Position numbers and translations under genes: made by a program. Below, piece by piece: positions 14,401-15,501 of a stretch of DNA of 15,501 nucleotides (the stretch's first letter is position 1; every line of letters starts with the position of its first letter). The stretch covers positions 1-15,501 of the forward strand of contig JBCCLI010000129.1 of assembly GCA_039026975.1 (NCBI GenBank). The letters are read 5' to 3'. Origin of the DNA: JBCBKZ01 sp039026975 (lineage in GTDB: Bacteria > Bacteroidota > Bacteroidia > J057). The notes under the pieces were generated by a model, which saw only the letters and a program-made list of their open reading frames with translations, ran no database searches and was not told the DNA's origin.

Positions 14401-14534
14401 AGCAGTCATTCATAGTATCAGAGGAAAAGAACCTTTCAGACTTCCTCAAGAGATTCGGGATAGATTCAGAAGAGTATAAAGATAACTGTGCCAGGGAGGT
14501 ACATCATTTACATAAACAAAAATTAACGATATGA
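11484..14534 (+). CDS. Primase-polymerase / SF2 helicase fusion, 1016 aa
   Basis: A likely replication protein of the element. N-terminal AEP/PrimPol domain (bifunctional primase-polymerase type, residues about 1-200): metal-binding CIDFD (Asp75, Asp77), SGSGKGFH (104-111), an acidic FDHLEYR, and LPFSIHP (154-160). A linker region (200-340) follows. The helicase core (about 340-660) has Walker A NTGSGKT (372-378), IFDESH (455-460, DExH), SGTP motif III (492-495), VVFFNSKRK (546-554), STKLIADGVNI motif V (605-615) and QFPARFR motif VI (636-642). This is a superfamily 2 helicase rather than the SF3 or DnaB type commonly paired with PrimPol. The C-terminal 350 residues are helical and basic and are not recognised; they may bind origin or partner. 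It starts by overlapping the preceding gene and its stop overlaps the SSB-like gene, both as ATGA. Confidence 0.9.
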   Translation: MRGLRGKAMSFHAMGFNVVPVAGKEPGVATWKNLMRRTQKAGEVPLLDFEWNYKRDKKITGLGAITGHNDLVCIDFDTVKDFAILTHFLNLLGLPEDYEWVVLSGSGKGFHIWLNCKGNPFSHLPGDSKVYTFNADDKGVFDHLEYRRKQHTVLPFSIHPQTGKPYTFKNVELFPKYSPTYVDPERVLESILEIAQPRHKKEKEYKPTISRNVSDKDTPFDIYNETGRDHFVSQLRACGWKVWTQGKKIFFKHPEASGDDSGNILGNRVQVWSETSCIPPGNYPLTNALAHLLFGGSLSATSKYLREQGFTKTVNFSQEEPTNNKRDKKDPFHFPVEYQEIPFKGKIAEDEAVFTRLESIILSNEKLSIRANTGSGKTYALLQLAKNHATVNNKWIFAFPTQALAEQVATGHGEKAIMQGTDSSDISHAEYSSIIYCTYDSLHKLDVLIPGSTLIFDESHHLVNDASRGFKFKQVNQAFELSGLANHTVLLSGTPCEYFQRLGFHHIYLIEDSPKLLEVEPVYYDEKSYAAVTEALLKDNTEGVKVVFFNSKRKLRSIRRYLIKQRKATSKEIALLISDEKENSETYKSIVHSQRIPEGIKYVLSTKLIADGVNINNENIGSVYLVDIINEEDFVQFPARFRNWKNRKVYSFRKQPTEAKEPKIENVNAFLNSLKNAAQAQKYIISQLDHESCKSTVRSSYSLDGILNSLYYSETEKRYEISDLHLFHVATRERDNTTSAELFYDRISSKYSYVKVMVKSVATSEDQEKIVQVFEDDKEHIASLHEKMYEEVLKDPETVSHAVYDYSQDFKLKKRLGNILADPKAVNLEAEAWKAENPELLTEGIKKPLLNFLTLLESGFTQDQAGKILSRKDLRSDSTFSRFRNQLFMLHALEDETVKLKTAKQELIRKNAIKLKSEIKERWENDRLILTRSEAAEIIKQVQGYYPKRNPGFILSELFIVTTRKADKRKGLEQSFIVSEEKNLSDFLKRFGIDSEEYKDNCAREVHHLHKQKLTI

Positions 14535-14932
14535 ACATTGAGGGGAGATTGGTAGAGGCGACAGCAGAGCAGCAGATTACCGATAATTTCAAAAAGCGAG
14601 AGTTTGTTCTTGAAACTTTCGGTCTGTATCCGCAGCTGCTGAAGTTTCAATTAGCCAACGATAAGTGCGAATTAATCACAGGAATGAAGAGGGATGATCT
14701 CGTAAACGTTCACTTCAACCTGAGAGGTAAGCGTAGCAACAAAACAGGGGCTGTATGGAACACACTGGACGCTTGGAAAATAGAAGAGCTTACAGAAAGC
14801 CCAAGTTCCGTTACAGGGGCTAAAAACGGCTTTCAGAAGCCTACTAAAAATCAGGTCGACAATTTGCTTAGTCCCCAGCCAAAGCCTGAAACGGTATCCG
14901 TAGAAGCAGAGCCGGACGATTTGCCATTCTAA
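14531..14932 (+). CDS. SSB-like DUF3127-family protein with DDLPF tail, 133 aa
   Basis: The N-terminal 85 residues (FKKREFVLETF, QLLKFQLANDKCELI, LVNVHFNLRG, VWNTLDAWKIE) match the beta-rich OB-fold-like pattern of the DUF3127 family, found in Bacteroidota and their phages. The C-terminal third is a disordered Pro/Ser/Thr-rich linker ending in EPDDLPF, essentially the acidic protein-docking tip of bacterial SSB. This supports single-strand DNA binding and recruitment of host or element replication enzymes. The gene overlaps the PrimPol-helicase stop by four bases, so the two are made together. DNA binding is an inference from fold and tail. Confidence 0.8.
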   Translation: MNIEGRLVEATAEQQITDNFKKREFVLETFGLYPQLLKFQLANDKCELITGMKRDDLVNVHFNLRGKRSNKTGAVWNTLDAWKIEELTESPSSVTGAKNGFQKPTKNQVDNLLSPQPKPETVSVEAEPDDLPF

Positions 14933-14950
14933 TGTAGAAATCACTAACAA

Positions 14951-15169
14951 ATGAAGAGTATGGAAACGAGAGGTGAGAGAGTTAGTAAAAGCAGTTTGTA
15001 CGATGTTATTCAAACTAAAGCTGAACTTGAAAAACTTGCTATCGAGATAGATAATCTGGCTGCAAAAGCTAAAGATTTCTTGGATCATAGCGATCTTTTA
15101 CGAGATAACGCGAAAACTGTAAATCGTACAGCTACGTACGATCCGCACGATCAGATAAATAAATCATAG
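14951..15169 (+). CDS. Small coiled-coil protein, 72 aa
   Basis: I do not recognise this protein. Residues about 15-55 form one strongly predicted amphipathic helix (KAELEKLAIEIDNLAAKAKDF) with heptad leucine/isoleucine spacing; the N-terminus is basic and the C-terminus polar. A second ATG four codons in would also work. It lies between the SSB-like gene and the tape measure gene, 18 bases after the first and 44 before the second. The position suggests either a replication accessory or a small tail-related protein. Confidence 0.65.
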   Translation: MKSMETRGERVSKSSLYDVIQTKAELEKLAIEIDNLAAKAKDFLDHSDLLRDNAKTVNRTATYDPHDQINKS

Positions 15170-15213
15170 CCTATAGTATATTTTAGAGGGAAGGGCAAGC
15201 TAAATGAGGGCAT

Positions 15214-15501
15214 ATGGAAGAGAGGCAGATATTACTAAAGATACAGGTTGATGAAACCCAGGCGAGGAAGGAACTAGCCAAAAATCAGGCTGATTTACAG
15301 GCTGTAAAAGAGCAGATACAGGCTGTAAACAAGCAGTACAAAGCTGGCGAAATAGATCTCAAGGAGTACGGTGAGCAGTCATCCAGATTGAGGACTGTGC
15401 AAAAAGATCTTAGAAAGCAAGGCCGCGAGCTCACTAAGACAATAGAAAACAGTGTAAAGGCTACCAGATCCGCAGAGGGAAGTAACAACAGGCTGCGTGC
15501 T
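15214..15501 (+). CDS. Tape measure protein, N-terminal part (continues at base 1 after circular joining)
   Basis: The ATG at 15214 opens the frame that enters the terminal overlap in phase: 49 codons lie before 15361, equivalent to base 1. The first residues, MEERQILLKIQVDETQA then KELAKNQADLQAVKEQI, have the short beta strand plus long coiled coil usual at the start of tape measure proteins of Bacteroidota phages. A purine-rich AGAGGGAAGGG lies about 20 bases upstream. A nearby ATG at 15204 is in another frame. The complete protein is 858 aa. Confidence 0.85.
   Translation, partial: MEERQILLKIQVDETQARKELAKNQADLQAVKEQIQAVNKQYKAGEIDLKEYGEQSSRLRTVQKDLRKQGRELTKTIENSVKATRSAEGSNNRLRA
15361..15501. 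repeat. Terminal overlap, copy 2 (circular contig)
   Basis: Exact copy of bases 1-141. It should be trimmed from one end before any gene or length count; the non-redundant circle is 15,360 bp. Confidence 0.95.

Noticed and set aside
14672..15088. A 138-codon minus-strand frame.
   Set aside because: It lies opposite the SSB-like and 72-aa genes, is rich in Phe/Cys/Leu and has no recognisable domain, so it is a shadow frame.
1..15501. CRISPR arrays, rRNA, tRNA and insertion sequences.
   Set aside because: No regularly spaced repeats, no tRNA cloverleaf, no rRNA motifs and no transposase gene were found on either strand.
15361..15501. Direct terminal repeat of a linear virion genome.
   Set aside because: The repeat is inside the tape measure gene and has the length expected from assembly overlap.

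Overview
This window is a closed circle read slightly more than once. Bases 1-141 are identical to 15361-15501, so the molecule is most simply a 15,360-bp circle cut inside its longest structural-type gene. Exactly 141 bases of overlap is what a de Bruijn assembler with k=141 leaves on a circular contig; a real terminal redundancy is the alternative. The protein families (tape measure, KilA-N, a DUF3127-type protein ending in DDLPF, small excisionase-type HTH proteins) and the lack of strong Shine-Dalgarno sites point to an element of Bacteroidota, probably from a metagenome. The host is inferred.

Layout. (1) A long + strand run crosses the cut: a 115-aa helical protein (11140), a PrimPol/SF2-helicase fusion (11484), an SSB-like protein (14531), a 72-aa helical protein (14951), an 858-aa tail tape measure protein (15214 through the cut to 2430), an unknown 206-aa protein, TerS and TerL, closed by a hairpin terminator at 4756-4783. 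Spacing is tight, with several start/stop overlaps, so replication and DNA packaging appear to share one operon. (2) 5081-6852, + strand: three small HTH-type proteins and a four-helix membrane protein. One HTH reading frame has no usable start and is joined to the membrane protein by a textbook -1 frameshift signal (G GGA AAC, then a stop and a hairpin). (3) 7082-7347, - strand: two tiny paralogous hydrophobic proteins of 29 and 46 aa that look like type I toxins. (4) 7625-9543, + strand: a catalytic-domain-only tyrosine recombinase, a VRR-NUC nuclease and a KilA-N protein. (5) 9601-10486, - strand: a ParA ATPase and a ribbon-helix-helix partner, with a repeat-rich region upstream that could be the partition site. 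A possible transcription attenuator or small RNA lies between parA and the replication operon.

Interpretation. The element carries plasmid functions (partition, replication, possible toxin-based maintenance, a recombinase) together with phage packaging functions and a tape measure protein. I see no portal, capsid, protease, tail tube, baseplate or lysis gene. The best working idea is a plasmid-like phage satellite that takes heads and other tail parts from a helper phage while supplying its own packaging motor and tail ruler. A deleted phage-plasmid is the main alternative. The strongest hidden signals are the frameshift-linked membrane/DNA-binding protein and the paired mini membrane proteins.
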